Shown here one piece after another: positions 43,891-52,134 of a DNA stretch of 64,000 nt (the first letter of the stretch is position 1; every line of letters begins with the position of its first letter). Origin of the DNA: 67-14 sp035502775 (GTDB taxonomy: Bacteria; Actinomycetota; Thermoleophilia; Solirubrobacterales; 70-9); NCBI GenBank assembly GCA_035502775.1, contig DATJUB010000043.1, forward strand, positions 1-64,000, in the 5' to 3' direction. The translations under genes and the position numbers were made by a program. The notes under the pieces were generated by a model. It saw nothing but the letters and a program-made list of their open reading frames with translations, searched no databases and had not been told where the DNA came from.

Positions 43891-44712
43891 ATGGGTCCCA
43901 CTTCCCGACAGGACAAGGCCGCCTCATTCCTCGCCCTCCACGGCGGCGATAGCGCCTTCGTCCTGCCGAACGCCTGGGATCCCGGCAGCGCCCGGGTCCT
44001 GGAGGACGCCGGGTTCGAAGCGATCGCCACGACCAGCGCCGGGATCTCGTTCTCCGAAGGTCATCCCGACGACGGCAGCATCGGACGCGACGCCATGCTC
44101 GCCCGGATCGCCGCGATCACGGCCGCTGTGGACGTGCCGGTCACTGCCGACATCGAGTCCGGATACTCGGACGAAACGCCGGGAGTGGCGGAGACGATCC
44201 GCGGAGTGATCGCCGCCGGTGCGGTGGGCGCGAACCTGGAGGACGCCGACCGGAACGGCCTGTTCGAGGTCGGGCACGCCGCAGAACGAGTGTCGGCGGC
44301 CCGCACCGCCGCCGACCGGGAATGCCTGCCCTTCACTCTCAACGCCCGAATCGACAGCTTTCTGGCCGCGCACCCGGATCCGCTCGAAGAGGCGATCGCC
44401 CGCGCCGCCCGCTACGTCGACGCGGGTGCCGACTGTGTCTTCGTTCCGGGCGCGCTGGACGAGCGGATGATCGCCACGCTGGTCGCCGAGATCGACGCAC
44501 CCCTCAACCTGGTGGCGGGTCTCGCCGGCGAGCCGCTGGACCTCGCGACCTACGACCGTCTCGGCGTGCGGAGGATCAGCATCGGCGGAAGCCTGGCGCG
44601 AGCCGGCCTCGGTCTGGTGAGGAAGGCGGCGGAACAGATGCGGGCCGGGAGCTTCGACTTCACGGCCGGCGCGATTCCCCACGCCGACCTCAACGAGCTG
44701 ATGGGCTCCTGA
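43891..44712 (+). CDS. Isocitrate lyase/PEP mutase family enzyme
   Basis: The 273-aa protein has the family core: FVLPNAWDPGSARVLEDAG, IATTSAGISFSEG, VPVTADIESGY (metal-binding Asp and Glu) and GANLEDAD. The KKCGH motif with the catalytic Cys of isocitrate lyases is absent, so cleavage of isocitrate is unlikely. The group includes oxaloacetate decarboxylases and carboxyphosphonate enzymes. The role is open. Confidence 0.9.
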   Translation: MGPTSRQDKAASFLALHGGDSAFVLPNAWDPGSARVLEDAGFEAIATTSAGISFSEGHPDDGSIGRDAMLARIAAITAAVDVPVTADIESGYSDETPGVAETIRGVIAAGAVGANLEDADRNGLFEVGHAAERVSAARTAADRECLPFTLNARIDSFLAAHPDPLEEAIARAARYVDAGADCVFVPGALDERMIATLVAEIDAPLNLVAGLAGEPLDLATYDRLGVRRISIGGSLARAGLGLVRKAAEQMRAGSFDFTAGAIPHADLNELMGS

Positions 44713-44729
44713 GGCCGGCGGGTCCGGGC

Positions 44730-46199
44730 TCAGCCGACCGCCACCGTCTCGGTCTCGCCCGCCTGCGCCGCCTCGGCGTGTTCCTTGCTGTCCTTCGAGG
44801 AGATCAGCACCGCCGCGAGGATCGCTCCGGCCAGCGCGAAGAAGGCGCCGATCAGGAAGGCGTCCTGGAAGCCGGCCGTGAGTGCGGCCGCCTCGGTGGC
44901 CCCGGTCTTGAAGGCGTCGCTGGTCGAGGAGTTGGCGATCGAGGCGAGAATCGCCAGGCCGAGCGCGCCGCCGATCTGCTGCGAGGTGTTGATCAGGCCG
45001 GAGGCCAGCCCCGCCTCTTCCGGGATCGTGCCCGACATGGCGGCGATCGTCACGGGGACGAAGGCCAGACCGAGTCCGACACCGGCGATCACCGAGGGGG
45101 CGAGCACGTCGGCCCAGTAGGAGCCGTCGACACTGATCTGGGTGAACCAGAACAGGGCGACCGAGACGAGCAGCAGACCGGCGACCAGCACCGGCTTGAA
45201 GCCGATCTTCGTCACCAGCTGCCCCGCGACCCCGGCCGCGAGCACGATCGCGATCGCCAGCGGCAGGTACGAGAATCCCGCCTCGAGCGCGTCCTGTCCC
45301 AGAACCTGCTGGAGGTAGAGGGTGATCAGGAAGAACATCGAGAAGAGCGACATGCCGGTGAGGACACCGACGATGTTCGCGCCGCGCAGGGTGCGGTTGC
45401 GGAAGATCGAGAACGGGACCAGCGGCTTGCGGGTGCGCATCTCGATCACGACGAAGGCGGCGATCAGGACCAGCGCGATGACGCCGCGGATGATCGTCTC
45501 GGTCGAGGTCCAGCCGGCGTTGGTCGCGTCGACCAGGGTGTAGACCAGCAGGGCCAGCCCGGCCGTGATCGCGACCGCTCCCGGGATGTCGAGGGTGCGT
45601 TCCGACTCCTCCTCGGCCTTCGACTCGAGCAGCCTGATCGGTGCCTGCCACACGACGAAGGCGGCGATCGGCACGTTGACGAACAGGACCCATTCCCATC
45701 CGGCCCACTGGGTGAGGATGCCGCCGAGCAGCACTCCGGCCGCGCCGCCGGCTCCGGCGACCGCGCCCCAGATGCCGAGGGCCCGGTTTCGCTCCGATCC
45801 TTCCTTGAAGGTGGTGGTCACGATCGAGAGCGCCGCCGGCGAGGCGATCGCCGCGCCGAGTCCCTGGATCGCACGGGCGATGATCAGCCATTCCTCGTTC
45901 TGCGCGAACCCGCCGGCGAGCGAGGCGGCGCCGAAGAGCGCCATGCCGGTCATGAACATCTTGCGGCGGCCGAAGAAGTCGGCCAGCCTGCCGCCCAGCA
46001 GGAGGAACCCGCCGAATACGAGCGTGTAGCTGTTGACCACCCAGGACAGGCTGTCCTGATCGATGTCGAGCGCCTTGCCGATGGAGGGCAGCGCGACGTT
46101 GGTGATCGAGGCGTCGATCACCACCACGAACTGGGTCAGGGCGAGCAACATGAGCGCCAGGTTTCTGGCGCGAGGGGTGGAGAGATCGGGTCCGGACAA
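44730..46199 (-). CDS. MFS drug transporter, DHA2 (14-helix) family
   Basis: The 489-aa membrane protein has LTQFVVVIDASITNVALPSIG (motif D1-like) and GGRLADFFGRRKMF (motif A), with length and hydrophobicity for 14 helices. It starts at TTG 46199, with GAGGAG 8 nt upstream. A divergent TetR gene and an operator in its promoter suggest it is a repressible exporter of a toxic compound. Confidence 0.93.
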   Translation of the reverse strand: MSGPDLSTPRARNLALMLLALTQFVVVIDASITNVALPSIGKALDIDQDSLSWVVNSYTLVFGGFLLLGGRLADFFGRRKMFMTGMALFGAASLAGGFAQNEEWLIIARAIQGLGAAIASPAALSIVTTTFKEGSERNRALGIWGAVAGAGGAAGVLLGGILTQWAGWEWVLFVNVPIAAFVVWQAPIRLLESKAEEESERTLDIPGAVAITAGLALLVYTLVDATNAGWTSTETIIRGVIALVLIAAFVVIEMRTRKPLVPFSIFRNRTLRGANIVGVLTGMSLFSMFFLITLYLQQVLGQDALEAGFSYLPLAIAIVLAAGVAGQLVTKIGFKPVLVAGLLLVSVALFWFTQISVDGSYWADVLAPSVIAGVGLGLAFVPVTIAAMSGTIPEEAGLASGLINTSQQIGGALGLAILASIANSSTSDAFKTGATEAAALTAGFQDAFLIGAFFALAGAILAAVLISSKDSKEHAEAAQAGETETVAVG

Positions 46200-46224
46200 G
46201 ATTTTGCTCCTCGAAGTCTGAATC

Positions 46225-46244
46225 GGAACCGGAACTTCGGTTCC
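46225..46244 (-). promoter_or_regulatory. Hairpin in MFS leader
   Basis: GGAACCG (46225-46231) and its complement (46238-46244) form a 7-bp stem with a 6-nt loop inside the MFS 5' leader, about 26 bp before the start codon. Confidence 0.45.
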
Positions 46245-46257
46245 TCTTGATATCGTG

Positions 46258-46287
46258 ACTATACGGAAGTAAGATTCCGTTTGTCAA
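46258..46287 (-). promoter_or_regulatory. MFS promoter with TetR operator in the spacer
   Basis: On the minus strand TTGACA (46287-46282), 18 nt, TATAGT (46263-46258) form a near-consensus promoter. ACGGAA and TTCCGT (arms at 46263-46268 and 46275-46280) form an inverted repeat within the spacer, so a bound TetR dimer would exclude RNA polymerase. Confidence 0.75.
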
Positions 46288-46291
46288 GTAG

Positions 46292-46855
46292 ATGATTCCG
46301 CCCCAGAAGACACTCCGCGCCGACGCCCGCCGCAACCGCGAGCGGATCCTCGCGTCCGCACAGACCCTGTTCGCCCGCGACGGGGACAAGGCTCAGATGG
46401 ACGAGATCGCCGAACACGCCGGAGTCGGCATGGGCACGGTGTACCGCCACTTCCCCACCAAGGAGCATCTGCTGACCGAGATGGTCCGCTCCCGCTTCAC
46501 CCGGTTCACCGAGATCGCGCTGGAGTCCGAGCGGATCGAAGACCCCTTCGAGGCACTCGAGTCACTGATCGTCAGATCGGCCGAGGAGGTCGAGGGCGAC
46601 GCGGGCTTCCAGCTGGCGATGATGGGATCCGACCAGCTGGAATGGGAGGGAATCGAGCAGGAGAAGGCGGCCTTCGCCGAACCGACCGGCCGGATCATCG
46701 GGCGCGCGGTCGAGGCCGGCGTGGTCCGCGACGACCTCACCTTCGAGGACTTCCCGATGGTGATGTGCGGCATCACCTCGACCATGTACTTCAGTCCCGG
46801 CGGCGCCAAGTGGCGGCGTCACCTCGAGCTGGTCTTCGCCGGCCTGCGGCCTTGA
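46292..46855 (+). CDS. TetR-family repressor of the MFS exporter
   Basis: The 187-aa protein has a canonical TetR N-domain (RERILASAQTLFARDGDKAQ; MDEIAEHAGVGMGTVYRHFP). It is divergent from the MFS gene and shares the promoter region with its operator. By analogy with QacR/TetR-type pairs it is released by the exported compound. Its end is convergent with the SDR gene. Confidence 0.93.
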   Translation: MIPPQKTLRADARRNRERILASAQTLFARDGDKAQMDEIAEHAGVGMGTVYRHFPTKEHLLTEMVRSRFTRFTEIALESERIEDPFEALESLIVRSAEEVEGDAGFQLAMMGSDQLEWEGIEQEKAAFAEPTGRIIGRAVEAGVVRDDLTFEDFPMVMCGITSTMYFSPGGAKWRRHLELVFAGLRP

Positions 46856-46873
46856 GCCGACCACCGGGGCCCT

Positions 46874-47641
46874 CTAGGTCGTCAGCAGCCCGCCATCGAC
46901 CGGCAGCAGGATCCCGGTCACGTAGGAAGATGCGTCGCTGGCCAGGAAGATCGCCGCCGCGACCAGTTCCCGATGCTCGCCGCCGCGACCGGCCGGAACC
47001 CGGATCATCATGCTGTCCAGGTATCCGTCCGGATACTGATCGGTCAGCTCGGACTTGAAGAAGCCGGGGGCCAGCGCGTTGACACGGATCTTCTTGCGGC
47101 CGGTCCACTGCTGGGCGAGGTCGCGGGTGAGCCCGATGATCGCCGCTTTCGACGAGCTGTAGGCGGCCTGCGGCAGGAAGGCCGTGGTCGATCCGAGCAC
47201 GCTGCCGATGTTGACGATGCTGCCGCCGTTCTCGGAGATCGCGCGGGCGAAAGCCTGGGCCATGTAGAAGGAGCCGTTCAGGTTGGCCTCGACCACCCGG
47301 CTGAACTCTTCCGGGTCTTCACGGGTGGCCGGGACCGCGGTGGCCGACCCCGCGTTGTTGATCAGCACGTCCACGTGGCCGAGCTGTTCGACCGCCGCGG
47401 CGATGAATCTCGCGCAGTCCTCGGGGTCGGTCACATCCGCTTCGACCGCGACGCAGCGCCGTCCCAGAGCCTCGATCTTCGCCTTGGTCTCTTCGAGCCG
47501 GTCCACCCGGCGGGCGCAGATCGCCACGTCCGCCCCGGCCTCGGCCAGTCCGGTGGCGAACGAAACGCCGAGCCCCGAGGATGCGCCGGTCACCACCGCG
47601 ACCTTGCCCGCCAGCGAAAACGAATCCAGAATGCTATTCAT
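46874..47641 (-). CDS. Short-chain dehydrogenase/reductase (SDR)
   Basis: The 255-aa protein has the classical SDR motifs: TGASSGLG for cofactor, NNAG, catalytic Ser in NIGSVLGS, and YSSSK with Tyr and Lys. The Arg in ICARRVDRLEET after strand 2 suggests NADPH. It reduces or oxidises a keto/hydroxy group on an unknown substrate. ATG 47641 lies 7 nt after TATTGT; ATG 47644 is an alternative. Confidence 0.93.
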   Translation of the reverse strand: MNSILDSFSLAGKVAVVTGASSGLGVSFATGLAEAGADVAICARRVDRLEETKAKIEALGRRCVAVEADVTDPEDCARFIAAAVEQLGHVDVLINNAGSATAVPATREDPEEFSRVVEANLNGSFYMAQAFARAISENGGSIVNIGSVLGSTTAFLPQAAYSSSKAAIIGLTRDLAQQWTGRKKIRVNALAPGFFKSELTDQYPDGYLDSMMIRVPAGRGGEHRELVAAAIFLASDASSYVTGILLPVDGGLLTT

Positions 47642-47722
47642 CATCTGCACAATAGCTGGACCGGACCTCGAAATCGAGCCGCGACTCCGAAACCATTGAG
47701 CCACCGGCGGTTTCGTGAAAGC

Positions 47723-49078
47723 ATGAGGACCATGAACGCACGGAGAGGGAGGCTCGCGTGGCTCGCCGCCGCGCTCGGAGCCCTGATGGCATTGACGATC
47801 GCGACCCAGCCGGCGGGAGCGGCGACCAGGGAGCGGCCCTGCAATGGCTCGGTCGAGCTTTGTGCCCGGCCCTTCGACCAGGTCGTCCTCCCCGGCACCC
47901 ACAACTCGATGTCGGCCGAGGATCTCGGCTGGAAGATCCCGAACCAGCTGATCTCGATCCCGCGCCAGCTGGATGGCGGCATCCGCGGATTCCTGATCGA
48001 CACCCACTACGGCCGGCGTGCGCCGGACGGAACGGTGACGAAGGTCTCCCGCTCGGAGGGTGCCGCGAACGGCGACACCATGTACCTCTGCCATGAACTC
48101 TGCCAGCTCGGTGCCTCGGAGCTGATTCCCGAGCTGGCCAAGGTGAGCGACTACCTGGCCGCCAATCCGCGCGAGGTGATCCTGTTCGTCAATCAGGACG
48201 GCATCACCCCCGCCGATTACGCCCGGGCCGTCACCGAGAGCGGCCTGTCCGGCTATCTGTACACCGGATCCACGACCCAATGGCCGACCCTGAGCCAGAT
48301 GATCGCCTCGAATCAGCGGGTCGTGATGCTGGCCGAAGGCGCGACCGGGGACGTTCCCTGGTACCACGACGGCTATGACGGAACGATGCGGGAGACGCCC
48401 TACGACTTCAGGGTGCCGGGAGGAACGACCCAGGACGGGATCGACAACCTGACCAACCCGGCCAAGCTCGAGGAGAGCTGCCGCCCGAACCGCGGCGGGG
48501 ACACCGGCACGCTCTTCCTGATGAACCATTGGGTCAACGGCATGCTCGACAACTCCAACGCCGTCGCCCCGGATCCGGCGGTCGCCCGCATCCTCAATCA
48601 GAAGGACGCCCTGGTGAATCGCGCCCGCGCCTGCCAGCAGCGGCGCGGCAAGCTGCCGACCCTGGTCGCCGTCGACGACTTCGGCGAGGGCGACCTGCTC
48701 GGCGCGGTCCGCGAACTGAACGGCGTGGTCGCGAAGCCGTTCCTGGAGACGGCCAAGCCCAGGAACGCGACCGTGAAGGCGGGACGCAGGGCGGTCTACC
48801 GGGTCTCGGTCTCCAACTATGGCGACGCGGCCGGGAGCGTGAAGGTCTGCGCGGCCGTCTCGGCAAGGCTGGCGAAGAAGCCGGCCTGCGTCACGGTCGA
48901 GGTCGCGATCGGCGCGACCGCGACCGCCCCGATCAAGGTCTGGACCAAGCGCCGCCGCAAGGGAGCCTCGGGCAAGGTCAACTTCACCCTCACCACCGCC
49001 GGGGACAGCGTCAAGACCGCGAGCAGCCTGAAGGTCAAGCCGCTGCCGAAGAAGAAGCGGCCCAAGAAGCGCCGCTAG
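47723..49078 (+). CDS. Secreted PI-PLC X-domain-like protein with basic C-terminal module
   Basis: The 451-aa protein has a signal peptide (RLAWLAAALGALMALTIATQPAGA, in part). A phosphatidylinositol phospholipase C-like barrel follows: VVLPGTHNSMS with the first catalytic His, FLIDTHYGRR with the second, and LFVNQDG. The C-terminal 110 residues form a CARDB-like basic beta module ending in KKKRPKKRR. It probably cleaves a glycerophospho-lipid or polymer outside the cell. A second ATG at 47732 is possible. Confidence 0.87.
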   Translation: MRTMNARRGRLAWLAAALGALMALTIATQPAGAATRERPCNGSVELCARPFDQVVLPGTHNSMSAEDLGWKIPNQLISIPRQLDGGIRGFLIDTHYGRRAPDGTVTKVSRSEGAANGDTMYLCHELCQLGASELIPELAKVSDYLAANPREVILFVNQDGITPADYARAVTESGLSGYLYTGSTTQWPTLSQMIASNQRVVMLAEGATGDVPWYHDGYDGTMRETPYDFRVPGGTTQDGIDNLTNPAKLEESCRPNRGGDTGTLFLMNHWVNGMLDNSNAVAPDPAVARILNQKDALVNRARACQQRRGKLPTLVAVDDFGEGDLLGAVRELNGVVAKPFLETAKPRNATVKAGRRAVYRVSVSNYGDAAGSVKVCAAVSARLAKKPACVTVEVAIGATATAPIKVWTKRRRKGASGKVNFTLTTAGDSVKTASSLKVKPLPKKKRPKKRR

Positions 49079-49440
49079 AGCCAGCGCTCCAGCCGCCGCG
49101 AGCGGACCAGCAGCACCGCGATGACGATGCCGATCGAGTCGATGGCGACATCGACCGGGCTGCCGTGCCGGCCGGCCACGAAGGTCTGGTGGTACTCATC
49201 GGAGACCGCGAACAGGAAGGCGATAGTCACCGCCCACGGCAGGGCTTTGCCGGTGAGCGGTCCCAGGGCGCGCAGCCAGAGCAGGGTGAGTGCCGCGTAG
49301 GCCGAGGCATGGGCCAGCTTGCGCAGGATCAGGTCCCAGGTGCCCAGTCCGGTCGAAAGGTCGGGCTGGGCAGAGAGAAGGAAGATCAGCGCCATGAGCG
49401 CCAGCGGTGGGATGAACCGCGGGGCGGCCGAGAATCGCAT
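49075..49440 (-). CDS. VanZ-like membrane protein
   Basis: The 121-aa protein has four hydrophobic segments and the VanZ signature HASAYAALTLLWLRAL and SDEYHQTFVAGRHGSPVDV. VanZ proteins give low-level teicoplanin resistance in enterococci, while many homologues have unknown function. It overlaps the convergent PI-PLC gene end by 4 bp. Confidence 0.88.
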   Translation of the reverse strand: MRFSAAPRFIPPLALMALIFLLSAQPDLSTGLGTWDLILRKLAHASAYAALTLLWLRALGPLTGKALPWAVTIAFLFAVSDEYHQTFVAGRHGSPVDVAIDSIGIVIAVLLVRSRRLERWL

Positions 49441-49491
49441 CCCAGCATCGAAGCAGATCGGCCGGGGTGAGCGGCCCTCTATCCTCGGTTC

Positions 49492-50247
49492 ATGGTCAAG
49501 GACGTGGACGAAGCCGATTTTCAGCAGCAGGTGATCGAACGCTCGAAAGAGGTTCCGGTCGTGGTCGATTTCTGGGCCGAATGGTGCGGTCCGTGCCGTC
49601 AGCTCGGTCCGGCGATCGAAGCCGCGGTAAACGGCCGCCAGGGCGCGGTCGAGCTGGCGAAGGTGGATGTGGATTCCAACCAGCAGCTCGCCGCCGCTTT
49701 CGGGGTTCAGGGTATTCCCGCGGTCAAGGCCTTCAAGGACGGGCAGATGGTCGACGAGTTCACCGGCGCCCTGCCACCGGCCCAGATCGAGGCATTCCTC
49801 GATCGCATCGTGCCGAACGAGGCCGAGCTGGCCGCGAGGGCCGCGGTCGAATCGGGCGACGAATCAGCCCTCAGGCAGGCGGTTGAAGCGGACCCGCGGA
49901 ACGCCGAGGCGGTCGCCGCGCTGGCGAGGCTGCTGCTCACTCGTGGCGATACGACCGAGGCCGGAGAGTTGACCGCGCCGCTCGCCGGCACCGACTTCGT
50001 GGTCGCCGGTCTCAACGCCCGCGCACAGCTCACCGAAGCGGAGGATCCGCCGGTCGAAGCCTTCAGGGCATGGGATCAGGGAGACCACGAGTTCAGTCTC
50101 GATCTCCTCCAGAAGCAGGTCGAGACCGCCGATGCCGACCGGCGAGACCTGCTCCGCAGGGTCATGGTCGGCTACTTCACCGAGCTGGGGCCCAGCTCGG
50201 AGCTGGCGGCGGCCCATCGCCGCCGCCTGGCGATGCTGCTCAGCTAG
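49492..50247 (+). CDS. Thioredoxin domain protein with TPR tail (CnoX/YbbN-like)
   Basis: The 251-aa protein has an N-terminal thioredoxin domain with WAEWCGPCRQLGP and a C-terminal TPR-like tail (about 115-251), the layout of CnoX/YbbN co-chaperones that protect proteins from oxidation and hand them to GroEL or DnaK. Both active-site Cys are present. TATCCT lies 6 nt before ATG 49492. Its end overlaps the convergent secreted protein gene by 4 bp. Confidence 0.92.
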   Translation: MVKDVDEADFQQQVIERSKEVPVVVDFWAEWCGPCRQLGPAIEAAVNGRQGAVELAKVDVDSNQQLAAAFGVQGIPAVKAFKDGQMVDEFTGALPPAQIEAFLDRIVPNEAELAARAAVESGDESALRQAVEADPRNAEAVAALARLLLTRGDTTEAGELTAPLAGTDFVVAGLNARAQLTEAEDPPVEAFRAWDQGDHEFSLDLLQKQVETADADRRDLLRRVMVGYFTELGPSSELAAAHRRRLAMLLS

Positions 50248-51782
50248 CGGATCGTCACCGTGCGCTGAATCGTCTGGCTGGTTCCGGCCGGGGTCGGGGT
50301 CACGATCGTCGCCTTGTATCTGCCCTTTCGGGAGAGCTTCAGGGTGATCACGGCCCTGCCCTTGGCGTTGAGCTCGGCGCTCCCCTTGACCCTTGCCTTG
50401 GTTCCGGCCCGCTTCATGGCAAGACGGGTCCTGCCCGTGGCGATGTTGCTCTGGCTGAAGGCGCAGCGGACGCGAGGCTTCTTGGCGATCTTGACTCGCT
50501 TGCAGGACAGCTTGACCTTGCCCGCGGTGCGTGCCGGTTCGGGATCCGGCGGCTTCGGAGCGGTTGTGGCGAAGGCCGCCTTCGGCGATCTCACGGTGCC
50601 GGCCTCGTTGGTCGCGACGATCGAGTAGTTGACGGTCGATTCCCGAGCCAGACCCTCCAGATTGAAGCTGACCGCAGATGGCGTGCTGGCGGCCGGGAGA
50701 ATCCGTTCCGGGGTCGAGCTGCCGTGCGCCTCGGTCGGGCCGTACTCGAGGTGATAGGTGGTCTGGCCCGATCGCGTGTCGATATTGCCGTTCACGGTCG
50801 CGCTCGTGGTGGTGATGTCCGTGGTCGGCGTGGCGAGGGCTGTCGGCGGGTCGGACACGAACTCGTACGCACCCATGTCGGTGCTCGCACCGATCGTGCG
50901 CAGGTTGCCGTTCAGGTCCAGCTCACCGGATGCTTCGGCAACCGAACCGGCATTGATCGTCGGTGAGGTCGGTGCCTGCCGGAAGTGCTCACCGGGAAGG
51001 AAGGCCGCCGCGTCCGTGAGCTGGTCCGTGATGCTCCAGTCGGCGATGTAGTACCCCATCGTCTGAAAGGCCGTGTATTTCAGCGTCGTCAATCCCTTGA
51101 AGAACCAGATATCGCGGCCCTGCGGGGTCGTCTGGGTCGATCGTGCGATCGAGTTGCTCATGCGTAAGGCGCTTTCTTCATCCGAGGATCCGGCGCTCGC
51201 GGCCACCCCGAAATTTCCAACCGCGGTGACATTGCGGGCGATCATCGGGCCGGAGACGGTCGCGCCCTGAGATGACAGTCCGGACATGGACTCCGACCCG
51301 TCGAACCAGCAGAGCGAGTTGGCGATGCTGGCCCCGGTGCCACGGACATAGCACCCGTCGTTCTGAGATCCGATCGCGATCATCCTGTCGGCGCTCGCGC
51401 CGTTCGCCAGGTCGAGAGCCGCGACGTACGGATCGTCAGCCCGGATCTGAAGGTCGGTGACACGGCTTGCGGGTCCGGTCAGCACGAGGTTTCCCTCGAC
51501 GACCGGTCGGCCGGGCCCGATCACGGCACCCTTGACCACCAGGTTCCTGCCACCGTCGGCATAGCTTCCGGCGGGGGAATAGGTTCCTTCGCCGACGAGC
51601 ACCGTGTCGCCATCGGCCGCCCGACCCATCGCCGTCGATAGAGCGCACGGCTTGGCGACGGAGCAGTCCGGAGCGGCTCCGGGGTTCGGCGTGGTGTGAA
51701 GAGTCTCGGCGGCCGCCTGCTGCGCGACCCCCAGGAAGCCCAGGACGACAATGAGGAGTACGAGATTCGCGCGCATGCCCAT
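50244..51782 (-). CDS. Secreted beta-helix/Fn3-type protein with basic C-terminal module
   Basis: The 512-aa protein has a signal peptide (LVLLIVVLGFLGVAQQAAA). A right-handed beta-helix-like N-domain (CALSTAMGRAADGDTVLVGEGTY) follows, then a fibronectin-type segment (SATVNGNIDTRSGQTTYHLE; EYGPTEAHGS) and a C-terminus KGRYKATIVTPTPAGTSQ rich in Lys and Arg. It is likely a surface or matrix protein. Start at ATG 51776 is also possible. No enzymatic motif is seen. Confidence 0.8.
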   Translation of the reverse strand: MGMRANLVLLIVVLGFLGVAQQAAAETLHTTPNPGAAPDCSVAKPCALSTAMGRAADGDTVLVGEGTYSPAGSYADGGRNLVVKGAVIGPGRPVVEGNLVLTGPASRVTDLQIRADDPYVAALDLANGASADRMIAIGSQNDGCYVRGTGASIANSLCWFDGSESMSGLSSQGATVSGPMIARNVTAVGNFGVAASAGSSDEESALRMSNSIARSTQTTPQGRDIWFFKGLTTLKYTAFQTMGYYIADWSITDQLTDAAAFLPGEHFRQAPTSPTINAGSVAEASGELDLNGNLRTIGASTDMGAYEFVSDPPTALATPTTDITTTSATVNGNIDTRSGQTTYHLEYGPTEAHGSSTPERILPAASTPSAVSFNLEGLARESTVNYSIVATNEAGTVRSPKAAFATTAPKPPDPEPARTAGKVKLSCKRVKIAKKPRVRCAFSQSNIATGRTRLAMKRAGTKARVKGSAELNAKGRAVITLKLSRKGRYKATIVTPTPAGTSQTIQRTVTIR

Positions 51783-52134
51783 GGACTCTCACAAGGTGCG
51801 CCGCGGGCAGCAAGGGGGCTAGGCCCCCTCTTCTCTCGGCACCAGATAGCGCAGGATGGTCATGTCACCGTCCTTCTGCGAGGAGACCGGATCGAGCCTC
51901 ACCCGATCCGCCGTCGACCCCGAGGACCCAGCCCACGTGATCCGCCTTTCGCGTCCGCGTCTGTCCCACAGACCGTAACCGAGGCAAACCGGGACACCGA
52001 GGACGCCCGGTCCACACCAGAGTAATCGGGCTATTGCCGAAATAGTCGGCAATAACCCGTTTGGTTGCCGCGTCACGGTTTGGTGTGGTTAGGCTGTCGG
52101 AATAATTTCGCCAACCGGGGAAGGGTGTGTGGGC
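51783..52134. other. Intergenic region, 352 bp
   Basis: This divergent gap holds palindromic element copy 2 (52012-52088). A minus-strand open frame of 85 codons (51819-52076) overlaps the element; it has no recognisable domain and I treat it as non-coding. No T tract or tRNA is present. Confidence 0.55.
52012..52088. repeat. Dispersed palindromic element, copy 2, with outer arms
   Basis: The core TTGCCGAAATAGTCGGCAA (52034-52052) is identical to that of copy 1 (40082-40100). Imperfect inner arms are 52024-52040 and 52046-52062. Outer 8-bp arms CCACACCA (52012-52019) and TGGTGTGG (52081-52088) are exact complements, giving a 77-bp nested structure. Confidence 0.7.

Noticed and set aside
44322..46250. 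642-codon plus-strand open frame
   Set aside because: It overlaps the end of the PEP-mutase gene in another frame and is antisense to the MFS gene; its second half has Asp/Glu/His/Arg-rich nonsense composition.
43924..46389. 821-codon minus-strand open frame
   Set aside because: It covers the PEP-mutase gene in antisense and the MFS gene in a shifted frame; the encoded protein is Arg/Gly/Asp-rich with no motif.
46973..47722. Upstream extension of the PI-PLC frame
   Set aside because: It runs antisense through the SDR gene and ends before a clear signal peptide, so the start at 47723 is preferred.
51819..52076. 85-codon minus-strand open frame
   Set aside because: It overlaps the palindromic element, has no recognisable domain, signal peptide or ribosome site, and is probably non-coding.
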